DNA from: Ciona savignyi
Lineage: Eukaryota; Chordata; Ascidiacea; Phlebobranchia; Cionidae
Direction: 5' to 3'
Assembly: GCA_000149265.1 (NCBI GenBank)
Contig: CH002035.1
Span: forward strand, 127,475-191,474
Length of the DNA stretch: 64,000 nucleotides
Below, piece by piece: positions 23,385 through 35,900 of the stretch. The translations under genes were made by a program, and so were the position numbers. The notes under the pieces were generated by a model. The model made no database searches. It saw only the letters and a program-made list of their open reading frames with translations, and was not told the origin of the DNA. Positions within the stretch are counted from its first letter, which is position 1; each line of letters opens with the position of its first letter.

Positions 23385-25080
23385 GCTAAAAATCTCTGAC
23401 CCACGCCATCGATAAAGGGGAATTGTCAGAAACACAAAGAGTTGGACTTGTCACCCTTATCCTTAAAAAAACAAAGATCCTTTACTACCAGAAAGCTACG
23501 GACCTATCACCCTCCTGAACACAGATTACAAAATCTTTTCCAAAGTCATCAACATCAGAATCAAAGCCCACCTGAACACTCACATCGGTCCAGAGCAAAA
23601 TGGCTTTATACCAGGACGGTACATTGGAGATAACATTCGATTGCTTTTTGATGTAATGGACTATGCTGATTATGCTAATGTTCCTGCATACATCCTAACC
23701 TTAGATATGTACAAATCCTTCGATACGATCAAGTGGCCGTTTATATGGAACTGCCTCGAGGCATACGGCTTTGGATCCTATATCAAAGAATCTGTCAAAA
23801 CTATGTACTACAGAGCTGAATGACAAACAACAAATTTATTTCAGAGGAATTTTTAATCTCAAAGGGTGTACGACAGAGCGATCCCTTATCACCAACACTC
23901 TTTGTACTATGCATGGAATGTTTGGCATTAACAATAAAAACAACAACAACATTGGTGGAATTAGCATCAACGACGTTCCGGTAAAACTTTCATTGCTAGC
24001 TGATGATACAATGGTGTTTCTAGATGGAAAACAGCAAAGCTTTGACGAACTTTCCCAGACCGTAAGAGCGTTCGGTGAAGTTTCTGGTTGTACAGTAAAC
24101 AAAAGAAAATCATACGCATTTCACATTGGAAGTCGCAGATCATCCGGAATTAAGCCACACGAAAATGAGGGCCTACAATAGCAACTTGACCACATTTCAT
24201 ACCTCGGAGTACAGATACTAATTGTGAAATCAAGCCACACAAAGGAGTTATACCAGCTTAATATCCCACCCCTATTAGCCAATATAAAGGTAGTTTTTAA
24301 CATCTGGCCAAAATAAAGGTAGTTTTGAACATCTGGCCAAAATAAAGGTAGTTTTGAACTTTTCGGGAAAATCGCCGTGATCAAAGGCTTATCGATACCA
24401 ACTCTTACTTACAAGGTCAGTGTGCTACCAATTACATATAAAAATGATTTTTTCAAGAAACTCAATACTCTTATATTTCACTTCCTTTGGAATTCGAAAT
24501 GGGAAAGGGTACGAAGGAGTGTAATGTGCAACGATCTTGCTGATGGCGGAATACGAATGATCGACATTGAATCCTACATCTCTTCCATAAGAATAAGGCA
24601 AATAGGACAGTTCTTCGACCCTAATTTTGACACAACCTGGAAGCGGATCGAAAAAAACTCAATAAGTAAACGCAAAATGGTCGCCTACCTTGGCACAACC
24701 TTAAGACATAACAACCAACTGCTACCAAAGATAGTACCCTTTAATGCCGTCAGATGCTGCCTGGACGTGTGGAGAGCGACCACCGCTCTTTTACTCTCCC
24801 CTGTGGCTACAAAAAGAGATTAAATTCAGGAACAAACCAATGTACATACCAACGTTTGTGGAGGTCGGAATTTTAGAATTTTACCAACTGATCGAGATTA
24901 ACGACAAATATATGGATTACGACCAACTATGCCTCAGCCACGAAATCAACCCCATTCTATTTGAATAAGGCACGAATCGAATTCTGCCAAATAGCGAATA
25001 GAACCCTTGGATTATTTCGTCCAATTGATCCTGAAGGAGTATTTGCTGCTTCATCCCTGCCCTTCCCAGCCATAAGGTAA
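23385..25080 (+). pseudogene. LINE family A, reverse transcriptase region (5' piece)
   Basis: In several frames: KGELSETQRVGLVTLILKK (start of RT), NGFIPGRYIGDNIRLLFDV near 23610, PAYILTLDMYKSFDTIKWPF near 23690, then SLLADDTMVFLDG near 23995 (LADD catalytic box) and a thumb/connection region to about 25080. It is L1-like in motif order. It has many frameshifts and is visibly less AT-rich than family B. A 24-bp phrase ATCTGGCCAAAATAAAGGTAG is tandemly repeated near 24290-24350. The C-terminal part seems to resume at 31080. Confidence 0.85.
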
Positions 25081-25096
25081 CTAGGTTTGAGCCATA
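25077..25096 (+). repeat. 20-bp perfect inverted repeat, left arm
   Basis: GTAACTAGGTTTGAGCCATA here is the exact reverse complement of 30982-31001. The arms lie near the two ends of the family B LINE block. Confidence 0.85.
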
Positions 25097-25492
25097 ACAT
25101 CCCATAAAGCCTAGTATTTATCTTTTGCTGCCTGTTTTGTACTTAGTTTATTGCGCAATTCAAACATTTACCTCCGAAAACTGTGGCCTGTCTTTTTCAA
25201 GACAACATAGTGTTTTTTGAGTCTTTGTTTGACTTGCGAAATTGGTAATAAATCTGTGTGTTGTTTGCTTTTATTTAGGCAACACTGATAATTAGTTTCC
25301 CGCCTTTAATTATTACTTTTTGCGCTTTATCGTTATTTTTTCAAGTTTTTGTTGAATTGTGAGACGGCGAAGCCCTACTCAAATTTTTAAAGTTATAGCG
25401 TCACCTAGTGTACGTTTTTCATACCTCTAGTGTGCCTAAAAATTCCAAACCTCCAATTTGTGGTAACTTGAGGTGTAAGCAGTGAAAATACG

Positions 25493-25592
25493 NNNNNNNN
25501 NNNNNNNNNNNNNNNNNNNNNNNNNNNNNNNNNNNNNNNNNNNNNNNNNNNNNNNNNNNNNNNNNNNNNNNNNNNNNNNNNNNNNNNNNNNN
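25493..25592. other. Assembly gap (100 N)
   Basis: Placeholder gap between the end of the LINE A piece and LINE B ORF1. The 5' UTR of LINE B, or a boundary, may be missing here. The 25097-25492 stretch before it has no coding region. Confidence 1.
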
Positions 25593-25647
25593 TAATATAC
25601 ACACATCATTCGACAATCACATCTTTTCATTCACAAAACATTCGACC

Positions 25648-27052
25648 ATGGAAATTCAAAGTATAGACGTCAACTTTAAGCGATCCTTCATATTACAACT
25701 CCCCGAAAATGTGGAACACATCAGTCAGTGTCTCTGTGTTCATGGAACTCTTCGCCACCGGGAATCCTTTGGAGCACCTCGTCGATCACGTGGATGGGGT
25801 GATCATGGATTCGTTCAAGGATGCGACCTTCCTCGTCACAGTGAAAGACGGCGAAGCAACACCAACCGCCGAAAACCTGATAGAAAACATCAATAAAAGT
25901 TCAATTAGATTCACATCAGAAAATGGAAACACTATGAGAATTTTTGCAAAGATGCCAACACCACCCCTGGAGACAATATCCCTCCACCCTGTTCCTGCAT
26001 TTGTAGAAGATATAAAATTACAACAAATTCTGGAAAACTACAAGTGGGGTAAACTTGACTCCATTGAAAGGAGCACCCACAGAAATTTCAAAAAAATCAA
26101 GAATGGTTGGGTTAATTTACATTTCACAAAATTAAATATTAATAACATTCCAAAGCTTATCAAAATTAGTGGCAAATGGATCACTGTCACCAGGCCAGGA
26201 GAGAGCAATCTACCTCTGCAGGATTTGTAAAGAGCGAGGGCACGTGCAACCAAAATGCCCCAAAAAAGGATATTGCTCATTTTGTAAATGTAACGGACAT
26301 ATTCTACGTAACTGCAAATCCAAACCCAGCAGAATTACTCTAGCACCGACCACACCCATTTTCACCTGGACAACAAATCAAAAAAACATTCCACCACAAT
26401 ACAACACCCAACCTGAACCACAACTGCCGACCTCAAACCGGTTTTCAATTCTACAAAACGAAGAAACAGTTGAGCCACCCAACGACGACTTCACAATTGA
26501 GCAATTCAGGCATACAATAATAAAAGAACAACAAAATATTTTGACATCCTCAGTGTCTCCCAGTTTCCCAGCCTCATCACAGCTCACAAAGTACAGAAAC
26601 CAAAAAGAAAATCACCCCCAAGACAAACATCACCCAAAAATTCATCCTTAAAAATTAATGAAATATCAGAAGAATCACTCATTCAAATTACCGATCTCTT
26701 TCAACGCGAAACAACTGATATCACCGAAAATGATGTTGAGGCTAACTCCACACCCAAATCCCAACGAATTAGAAGAAGGCAAAATAAAAAAGAGGAAATA
26801 GATGTAGAAGAAATAATGAAGGACATTAATGAGGCTCACCGATCTTTCTGTGAGACAAACAAAACCGAAACTGACCTTGAAATATCCCCGCATCAACTTG
26901 ACATGTCGGTCAGCCTTCCTGAGACATTCCATCCTCCCCATCGACGTCGATCAGTTGCGCTCCTATCAAAGGTCTTCGACGGCAATCGACAAGTATCACC
27001 TGCAAAGAAGCGACGACACTGCCCAGCAGAAACTCCACCTGGAACACAATAA
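25648..27052 (+). pseudogene. LINE family B ORF1 (RNA-binding, two CCHC knuckles)
   Basis: Begins MEIQSIDVNFKRSFILQLPE at 25648. Near 25720 the sense shifts frame to FMELFATGNPLEHLVDHV (to about 26200). It shifts again to a frame with two zinc knuckles, CRICKERGHVQPKC and CSFCKCNGHILRNC (each C-x2-C-x4-H-x4-C, near 26220-26310). Near 26640 it returns to the second frame, ending with a basic, proline-rich tail at 27052. Three frameshifts in about 1.4 kb mean it is dead as read. Zinc-knuckle ORF1 proteins of L1/Tx1-type LINEs bind the element RNA. Its position, 77 bp before ORF2, supports ORF1. The higher GC than ORF2 is notable. Confidence 0.8.
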
Positions 27053-27128
27053 CTGTTTTTAAACAATGTAACCATTTTAAATGAAACGCTACTAAAACAC
27101 TGACACCATACAACTCATAAACAACGCC

Positions 27129-30100
27129 ATGGATCACAACATACAAGAACATCCCATAATCATTGGAACTATCAACGTGAATGGTTTAAAAGCCAAATTT
27201 AACTTAATTAATAATTACATAAATCAAAATAATATCGACATATTATGTATACAAGAAGTTCACTGCTTACCTCAAACTATTTCCGAGAAATTAGAAGCTC
27301 TCTCCAACTGCACGATATTCTTAAACTCAATTCCTGCAAATAATATTAATTCTAATTATTTTCGTAAAGGTACAGCTATATTAGTAAAAAAATATCTATT
27401 CGAACGTTTTAAAATCGTTCATCATATAATATCTAGTAATTTAATAAATAAGATTAATATAAGTAACTCTAATTTAGAAATTAATATATTTAATACTTAC
27501 CTCCAAAGTGGTTTCAAGGAGGATCAAATGAGAAAACGCGAAACTGAAATAGAAATATAACGAGATAACATAGAAATTAACTCTTTTACTAAAAAATTCA
27601 TAATGGGAGATTTCAATATGATACTTGGTCCAAATGATACCCAAAATAAATTTGACACTCAACGAAAATCGGATAGAAAACGGTGGATTAGAATGGAAAA
27701 AGAATGCTATTTATATGATATTCATAGAAAAATAAATGGTTATAATAACATAGTATTTACACGAATTACGGCAAAATCCTCAACCCGATTAGACCGGATA
27801 TATGCAAGTAAAAATAGCCTTAATATTATTTGTAAAATAAATCATATAAGAAACTATTTTTCCGACCATAATAATTGTCCAATTTTAACGCTGTCCATAA
27901 AATGCGATAAGAAATGGGGTTTGTCATTTTATAAAATAAATAATAGTATTCTTGAGAACGGTGACTTTTTAGATAATTTTTCTTTTTTATGGAAAAATTG
28001 GAGACGACAAAAATTTAAATATAGAAATAGTCTTAATTGGTGGGAAAATGGAAAGCTTATAATTAAAAACGAAGCCCAGTATATATCCCAATCAATAAGA
28101 AATTATGAAAAATTCCGATATATAAATAACATAGAAATAATAAACCAGCTAAAACAAGACGTCGAAATTGAATCTCAGGACCTGTTACAAAGACCAAATA
28201 ATAACGTGGAATTATATGAACTGAAGTTAAATAAAGGCGCCTTAATTCGCTTAAAAATTACCACGATTGAAAATGACGAAACCCCAACAAAATAATTTTT
28301 TCGATTCGAAAACCAGCACCAAAAACGCGATACTATTTATAAATTAAAAACTGATAATAATAACACCACTAAAACCCCAGAGGAAACTTTGGACGCAGCG
28401 TATCTTTTTTATCATCAATTATGGGGTCAAAAATCTCCCATTATGAATCAAAATGAATATCTAAATAATTTGTTACCTATTTCACTGTCCAACGACGAGG
28501 TAAAATCGCTATCCCAACCAATCTCAACAAACGAAATAGAAATAACCATACATTCTTTAAATAAAAACAGTTCCCCTGGCGAAGATGGTTTAACTCCACC
28601 AGTCTATCAAAAACTTAAGAAAACTCTTTTATCGAATTTGGAGGAAGTCTTTAATAATATATATATAAAAAGATATATGCCTAAAACGATGCCATCGGCA
28701 AAAACAAAATTAATTTATAAAAAGGGTGATAAGTATGATTTAAAAAACTGGCGACCCATATCCTTACTTAATACCGATTATAAAATAATAAGTAAAATAA
28801 TTAATAACCGACTTGAAAAAATTTTAAAGCAATGTATAAGCAATAATCAAAAATGTGCAATAAAAGGCCGCTCAATTAATCAATGTATATATAACGTTCA
28901 AAGTGTCATGGAATCATCTAAACATTTTCAAAAACAACTAACAATTATAGGTATAGACTACGAAAAGGCATTTGACATGATTGATCATGAATACTTATTT
29001 AATATTCTAATAAAACTAAATATTCCCAAATATATAATAAACTGGGTTAAAATAATGTACAATAATATCAATAGTAAAATAGAAATAAACGGGGCTTTTA
29101 CGAATGAAATTATTATATTACGGGGGATTCGCCAAGGCTGTCCCATGAGTATGTCTCTTTTTATAATTGGAACGGAAATTCCTAACTCGTAAAATAAATA
29201 ATAACTTAAATATTAGTGGGTACAAACTTTACGATATGGATTATAAAACGGAACAATACGCAGACGATCTGACTATAATTACTAATGACGTTAAATCTAT
29301 AAAATATATTGAAATATAATTGCGGGAATATGAAAAAGCATCGGGACAACAAAAATTAATAAAAATAAGACGCAAATCATTACTAACGTACCTAACATTA
29401 ATAAATATATAAATGAATATGAATTTATTAATCACAATAAAGTTGTAGACGTAATTAAAATTTTGGGGATTTTCTTTAGTTTTAAATATGAAACCATTAC
29501 GAAAAATTGGGATAAGTCGAAAAAACCATAAACAATATTATTAATAAACATTGTAGTAGGAAATTAACTATCGCCGGCAAAGTATCTATAATAAATACTC
29601 AAATTTTTCCCCAATTACTCCATACCGGTAGATATATCATACTCCCTAAAAGTTTTGAAAAATAAATAACTAAGTCTATTTTTAAATTTATGTGGTTCCC
29701 TCAAAAATGAGAAGGCATAAAAAAAATATTATTGGCTCCCAAAAAAAGCGGAGGGTGTGCAGCTCCTGACATAAGAATAAAATTAATTGCGGCAAAACTG
29801 ACCCGAATTTTTGAAATAACAAAATTAAATTCCATAACACAACCCTGGCATGAATGGTTTAGATACCAACTCGGATCAACAATAAAATTAATAAATCCCT
29901 TATTATATACTAATTCTGCACCCAATTCCATTTATCCTAACAATCTCCATAAACTTATTAGAACCCAATACAATACCCTTAAAAAAGAGAATTATAATTG
30001 GCAAGACCCCAAATTACAACCAATATACAATATTTTAATGCAACAATCCTATATATCTAAATTAATTAAAGCTGATAACACTGTAATACCCTGGAAAAAT

Positions 30101-30655
30101 ATAAACCTAAACACTAAACATGTAAAATATTTTTTCAATAACCAAGAACGCAATAATAATTATAAAGTAGCTCATAACGCCTTTTTCTTTGGTCATTTTT
30201 TTAAAAATTGTAATACTAATTATAAGGGAGTTAATATAATTCGTTTTTGTAAATTTTGTAAAAATAATATAGATAACCTATCACATATACTAACTCTATG
30301 TCCAACTATTAAATCTATAATTAATAATATAATAATATATAGTAATAGCATAACTAACAATATATGTAAATATTCAAATAACTTAATATTATATAACTAT
30401 ACTGAAAGTAAACAAAAGCAATATCTAACAATACTTAAATTATTAACCATAACTAAGCAATATATAATAAATAAGAAAATATCTCTAGACATTAGCAGTA
30501 CTATTATCTGGAATAATGAAGAATTTGTTAAAAAATCTTTATGGATAATAAAAATAAAATTTAAAAATTACCTGAAGAAATTGGTGTTAAGTCATATTCA
30601 GCAATATATAAAGGAGATCTTCAACCTGAAACATAGCACTGACATATTGGACTAA
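27129..30655 (+). pseudogene. LINE family B ORF2 (endonuclease-reverse transcriptase)
   Basis: An AP-type endonuclease comes first: TINVNGLK, CIQEVH, then GDFNMI (27606), TRLDRIYAS and SDHN near 27870. Reverse transcriptase follows: GDKYDLKNWRPISLLNTDYK near 28720, IDYEKAFDMIDH near 28955, GIRQGCPMSMSLF near 29130, and TEQYADDLTII near 29250 with catalytic YADD. The C-terminus (29732-30655) carries CKFCKNNIDNLSHILTLC (C-x2-C-x8-H-x4-C). About 1170 codons in total, near full family length. It is inactivated by in-frame TAA at 27558 and 28293, a frameshift near 29185 and another TAA near 29318, plus damage before 29732. It would nick DNA and copy its RNA by target-primed reverse transcription. 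Very AT-rich. Confidence 0.93.
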
Positions 30656-31078
30656 TATGGGTCTCGGCAATAGCTCCTTCTTCTCGTATATAATAATTAA
30701 TAAGTACCTTCTCCTTCTTTAATGTAAAAACCAAATGAAGAATAGTGATCTGCTCTTTATTTACTTTCAGATTGAAATCCCCGATCACGACAAAACAAAT
30801 CTGCAATAAAAAAACGAAAATATCATCAATTGAAACCACCACTTTCTTTAGTTATCATACTATAAATTGTATTGTATTATAATATCTCAATTCCTTGTTG
30901 AATGTAAAATTAATTTAGTTATTTGCATATACATATATTATATATATCATTGTATTATTATTTTTATTTGTATTTAAACTGTATGGCTCAAACCTAGTTA
31001 CAACTGTATATTGTATACTGCTTTATGTTAGGCCGGCATGTCGGTGATCGTGTTATTTTATCGCCAATAAAAAAAAAA
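30656..31078 (+). mobile_element. LINE family B 3' UTR and A tail
   Basis: The non-coding end of the element. It contains the right arm of the 20-bp inverted repeat (30982-31001), then GGCCGGCATGTCGG and CGCCAATAAAAAAAAAAA ending at about 31078. The ending parallels the truncated copy at 13765-13829. Confidence 0.8.
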
Positions 31079-31079
31079 A

Positions 31080-31807
31080 TCAACCCCAACAACAGACAAC
31101 TCTTCATGGAATACAACAAACTGCTATACCAGACATTATGAACGTTAGTACCAGTGCAACGCCACCTGTATCAATTGAGAATCACTTCACGCAAGAAACT
31201 GACCACACATCAAACAATAAACTATGGTATGCTCACTGCCGTAAAAAAAAACAAGAAAAGCCGAGGAACTGGCATGGCAATCAGATCTCGGACTACAGAA
31301 TGAACTGATTTGGGAAGACATTTATACATCAAACTACATATGTACCTTGGAAAACAGATTAATATCACTGCAATATAAAATCAATATGCGAGCTCACGTC
31401 ACAAATATTCACCTTCACTTTTTAACCTTAAAGATTCTCCCAACTGTAACTTTTGTCAAAACTCTCCAGAAACATATACATATTTATTTGCGCAATGTAA
31501 ACACTTGGACAAATACTGGCACGAAATAGAAAGCTGGATATACGCTAAGACCCACCTGAACCTTAATTTATATATCACAGACAAAACTCTTGGTATTCAA
31601 GCTGCATTGCCTAAAATAAAGGCTTTTCTTAATTGTGTGCTATTGTGTGATCGCTTTGTTATTTACCGTGCAAAAGTTTCACAATCTCCTGCTCCGAATT
31701 TTAATATGTTTATCGAATTTGTCAAGGAAATTTCCATAACTGAGTATTCTATCGCGTTGCACAAAAACAAAATTAATTTTCAAAAATCGAAATGGAATTC
31801 GATGTAA
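31080..31807 (+). pseudogene. LINE family A, C-terminal piece
   Basis: After the LINE B tail the sequence again encodes LINE polyprotein: CNFCQNSPETYTYLFAQC near 31450 (same C-x2-C-x8-x-x4-C knuckle with Tyr for His), then KHLDKYWHEIESWIYA and a C-terminus ending FQKSKWNSM at 31804, stop 31807. Base composition matches family A (23.4-25.1 kb). I read it as the far side of one family A element split by insertion of family B. It has frameshifts. Confidence 0.75.
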
Positions 31808-31908
31808 AATAATCGAAACTGTTACCTTGTACCTTGTTGTAGCTCCAACATTTTTCTGTGTCATCATAATTATTATAAAAAAAGACGTGTGGCAGATTAC
31901 GGTCGGGT

Positions 31909-32095
31909 GGCCGAATGGTTAACGCTACTGACACATATACCGACAACTATACAATAACGGTCCAAGTGACGTGTCCAGCATGGGTTTGAAACTTGGCTCG
32001 GGAAAAATAATTAATGATATTGTGAGCGTAAATCATTCCTGTTATGGGTTCGATTACTGCCCGCTAAAAATAATAAATAAAAAAATGTTGTAAAA
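31909..32095 (+). mobile_element. tRNA-Ser-like SINE (family 2)
   Basis: Starts CGGTCGGGTGGCCGAATGG then TTAACGC (tRNA-Ser-like D-arm/A box), later CAGCATGGGTTTGAAACTTG (B box). A second tRNA-like T-arm, TATGGGTTCGATTACTGCCC, comes near 32045, and the end is A-rich. Related copies: 17488-17596 (minus) and 63246-63345. Confidence 0.75.
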
Positions 32096-32522
32096 AAAGT
32101 GGAACAACATAAGGAGCGATCCATGATTACAAACGTGGTTGTATACGAGAGATAATGTAGCATGGACCGTCTATGCTGAGATGATTATCTGCAGCAGATC
32201 ATATAGGGAGAGGAAGAAATTTCAAACATTCTGGAATAAAAGCTATTAATGTGATGTAAAAAAGAAATCAAGGAGGGAGATATATGGTCGTGCCTGATAC
32301 CGACTTTCAACACAAGTTGTATTGAAATGAACAATGTATTGGCAAATTGGTTTAAAGCAATGTCAAAAGTGGAACCATGAGTTTCTGATTTTCAGGGGAA
32401 ATGCAACAAATCGCTTGTTTTAATCGGCAAGGTACTAACCATATGTTTCCTTAAACCAGTGGTTAAATAGGTGAACAAATATTCTGGACGCCTCACCTAT
32501 AAGCTTAATTCCATTCTACCGC
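32096..32522. other. No recognisable gene
   Basis: Unique-looking sequence between two SINEs. No open frame of interest. Confidence 0.5.
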
Positions 32523-32797
32523 TTAGTCTGGTGGTTTAGTGCGACACCTTTCAAACGAAAGGTTGCAGGTCGAAATTGGTCGCAGGATAGTCGGTTATGT
32601 TCTTAGGCTAGGCACTTAACGGACATTGCCCGAACCCAGTGGATTAATAGGTTCTACTAAATTAAAGGAACGTGTCTATTATATACAACACACTTTAATA
32701 GCTCCGGTATAACCCGAGGTGATCTGACGATTGCCCGTGTGTTAACCCTCTTGGTTCCCCCCCCCATTCACACGGATAAACATAAATATCGTATCTT
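32523..32797 (+). mobile_element. SINE family 1, copy 3
   Basis: Head CTTAGTCTGGTGGTTTAGTG, box AAAGGTTGCAGGTCGAAATTG, body with CACTTAACGGACATTGCC, and the degenerate end AACATAAATATCGTATCTT. Part of the CCCGACGATGGGCGCG core is deleted. Confidence 0.88.
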
Positions 32798-32949
32798 AAA
32801 CGCGGAGGGTTACGAGCAAATGCAATTAGCTGCTTGTCGCTTGGCACAAAGTAAACCTTAATCTTTACTTCCTGATGCAATGATCGGTGACTGACTTATA
32901 CTGATACATATGGTGGATCGTAATGAAACTTATTGATTTCACGATGTGA

Positions 32950-33055
32950 ACACGAGATGCGATCGGGAAGAGCGAACGGACAACAAAGAGGAAACAAGCA
33001 CACACTCACATAAACCACACACCGTTGGCAATGGACTGGCACTACCACAAAGGTC
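32950..33055 (+). pseudogene. Possible gypsy polyprotein tail, interrupted
   Basis: An open frame here appears to be the C-terminal stretch of a polyprotein that resumes after the LTR element inserted at 33056-34588. On the far side the frame runs to a stop overlapping the first bases of the LTR at 34678. The link is by position and frame only. Confidence 0.4.
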
Positions 33056-34588
33056 TGTAGCAAATCCGTGTTTTTTTGTCATTATTCAATATGTACCGCG
33101 TGTTAACTTTAGTTCCATGTGACTTCCCCTTCACACGGTTGTTAAACCGCTTTAACGCGGCCGCAAGTTCAAACACTTCCTGGACTTCCTATTTCTCACA
33201 TAATGCCATGCCTCTTTGTTTTAAAAACATGAATAATATCTAACAGTTTAGAACCGTGGCTCCTGCAGTAAACATGCAGAGAAGCCGAGTTCAGTGTTTA
33301 TTAAGTCGTGCCCGCATTTAATAATGTAATCATAAATGCGTGTTTCATTGTATCTGCATTTGGTCAACAATAAAAGAACCTTCCGTGATGGAGTCTGGAT
33401 TGCGAGAGTAACAAATTAGTACAGGTAGCAACAAAAGACCCAAACAACCTATCAAAACGCTACAGTGGTGATTCTCCAATACGTGTTTGAACACGCAGGA
33501 CTATCTCAGATTAAATTAAGTGTTCTGGAAGGAAAGAGGCATTCGCATTGGCATAATTGAACTAATCTCCCCACAACAGCACGCTGGAATCAGTTACAAA
33601 GTCTACATACAACTTCACAGCTGGTCAGACGAAAGAAGGGTGCTTCCATTGATCACTGTGCAACTGGATTGTCTACACGCCAAGATAAGCCCATGTTTGT
33701 ATGTCTGAACTATTTTACTGGGGACATTTCATAAGCCTTTGAAACTATGGCGTCCTCTAGCTACAAGAGCTACATCAATGCTCTTGCGAGGCGCAACTGT
33801 TGGTGCTCTTACAGAGCGCGTAATCCAACAGGATACAGGACTGTATATACAACCAGCTACGCTTATGTCGGCATGTCTGGATTATTTTGCTTGGGCAACG
33901 AGACCGACTATTTATATCACCCAAGAAACGATTGACCAACACTACATTTGAAAGCTCTTTATTGTAAAGACCGAACTTTAAAGATATCCCCAAGCTGAAG
34001 TTCCAAGAATTCAACCTAATTAAACCCCGTTTCCAGTTGTTCTCGATGTTCTACTATGATACAAGTTGGACTTGTTTGCCATTATCGTATGTATATTCGC
34101 CACGAATTTCCTACAATGATTTCTAGACCTCATATTGGATGAATGGTTTACAAAATTCATAACAGTTTTTCGGGGAAGGCAAGGAGTGTAGCAAATGTTT
34201 TTGTCATTATTCAATATGTACCGCGTGTTAACTTTAGTTCCATGTGACTTCCCCTTCACACGGTTGTTAAACCGCTTTAACGCGGCCGCAAGTTCAAACA
34301 CTTCCTGAAGTTCCTTTTTCTTACATAATGCCATGCCTCTTTGTTTTCAAACATGAATAATATCCAACAGTTTAGAACCGTGGCTTCTGCAGTTTACATG
34401 CAGAGAAGCCGAGTTCAGTGTTTATTAAGTCGTGCCCGCATATAATAATTTAATCATGAATGCGTGTTTCATTGTATCTGCATTTGGTCAACAATAAAAG
34501 AACCTTCCGTGATGGAGTCTGGATTGCGACAGTAACAAATTAGTACAGGTAGCAACAAAAGACCCAAACAACCTATCAAAACGCTACA
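33056..34588 (+). mobile_element. Non-autonomous LTR retrotransposon (TRIM/LARD-like)
   Basis: Two direct LTRs of about 400 bp (33056-33464 and 34187-34588) are almost identical, begin TGTAGCAAAT and end AACGCTACA. A primer-binding-like TGGTGATTCTCC starts 2 nt after the 5' LTR, and a purine run CGGGGAAGGCAAGGAG abuts the 3' LTR. The roughly 720-bp interior has short open frames (33520-33708, 33739-33951) without retroviral motifs, so mobilisation would need another element. Flanking bases (GGTC, AATC) do not form a perfect target duplication. LTR similarity suggests a fairly young insertion. Confidence 0.9.
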
Positions 34589-34677
34589 AATCGGCCAAAG
34601 CATACACGGCGGAAGCTATAGTATTTTCACAATGAAATTTGTAACCTCCAGGAGGAGGTTGAATATAGTTGGGGGAG
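34589..34677 (+). mobile_element. Internal 3' end and polypurine tract of a gypsy-like element
   Basis: The sequence ends with AGGAGGAGGTTG and AGTTGGGGGAG directly before TGTAATGG. That is the layout of a polypurine tract against a 3' LTR. An open frame ends in a TAA overlapping the LTR start. Confidence 0.55.
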
Positions 34678-35019
34678 TGTAATGGATTGGTTGCAGTAAT
34701 AGTTTTCTGTTTTAATGTAGTTATTTTCCTTTTATTGTTTCACTATTCGTATAAGTTAATTGGACGTTTCCACTTGTTTTACTTTGCATTTTTATCTTTA
34801 CTTTGCACTTAACTATGGTCACTGTGTACTTAAGTTGCACCACTTCTGGCGTTCTAGCAGTTTTCACCCGCACACACGGTTTATCGATTGTCGGCACTAA
34901 TTGTTTTTCGAGCTCTTACCTTTGTCCGGCCTAAACGAATGTGTCAGTGTAGTTCTCGTTGTACTTCGCAACAAGCGTACAGTATTTTCCTATTCTTGAG
35001 CTCTTGAGTAGTCGTTGTC

Positions 35020-35805
35020 GAGTAGTATTGAGTATTGTACGGCGATACTTGGGTATCTAGTATCAGTGTATTGAGTCACACTTGTACGGTGTATTGAGTA
35101 TTGTACGGTGTATTGAGTATTGTACAGCGTATTGAGTATTGTACGTGGTATTGAGTATTGTACTGCGTATTGAGTATTGTACGGTGTATTGAGTATTGTA
35201 CGTGGTATTGAGTATTGTACGGCGTATTGAGTATTGTACGGTGTATTGAGTATTGTACGGTATATTGAGTATTGTACGGCGTATTGAGTATTGGACGGTA
35301 TATTGAGTATTGTACGGCGTATTGAGTATTGTACGGCGTATTGAGTATTGTACGGTGTATTGAGTATTGTACGGCGTATTGAATATTGTACGGCGTATTG
35401 AGTATTGTGCGGTGTATTGAGTATTGTACGGCGTATTGAGTATTGTACGGTGTATGGAGTATTGTACGTTGTATTGAGTATTGTACTGTGTATTGAGTAT
35501 TGTACGGTGTATTGAGTATTGTACGGCTTATTGAGTATTGTACTGTGTTTTGAGTATTGTACGGCGTATTGAATATTGTACGGCGTTTTGAGTGTTGGAC
35601 GGTATATTGAGTATTGTACGGTGTATGGAGTATTGTACGTTGTATTGAGTATTGTACTGTGTATTGAGTATTGTACGGTGTATTGAGTATTGTACGGCTT
35701 ATTGAGTATTGTACGGTGTATTGAGTATTGTACGGCGTATTGAATATTGTACGGCGTTTTGAGTGTTGGACGGTATATTGAGTATTGTACGGCGCATTGA
35801 GTAGT
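35020..35805 (+). repeat. 19-bp minisatellite
   Basis: About forty copies of GTATTGAGTATTGTACGGY, with variants such as GTGGTATTGAG and TTGGACGGTATA. A block of several variant units (GGTGTATGGAGTATTGTACG then TTGTATTG) recurs at about 35450 and 35625, showing higher-order duplication. Confidence 0.95.
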
Positions 35806-35900
35806 ATCTGGTACCGCTATCGGATACCCGCTGACGGTTGTCGTAGTTTTTATTATTGTTTTAGCAATGTTGATCTTTTACGTTTTATCAAATCGCCCTA

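Noticed and set aside
27558..29320. Alternative genetic code or stop readthrough, because several LINE stops are TAA in frame
   Set aside because: The element also has frameshifts and ORF1 is broken. The NLR exons use TAA/TAG/TGA normally as stops, so ordinary decay explains it.
35020..35805. CRISPR-like repeat array
   Set aside because: The units are contiguous 19-bp repeats without unique spacers, in an animal genome, inside an LTR.
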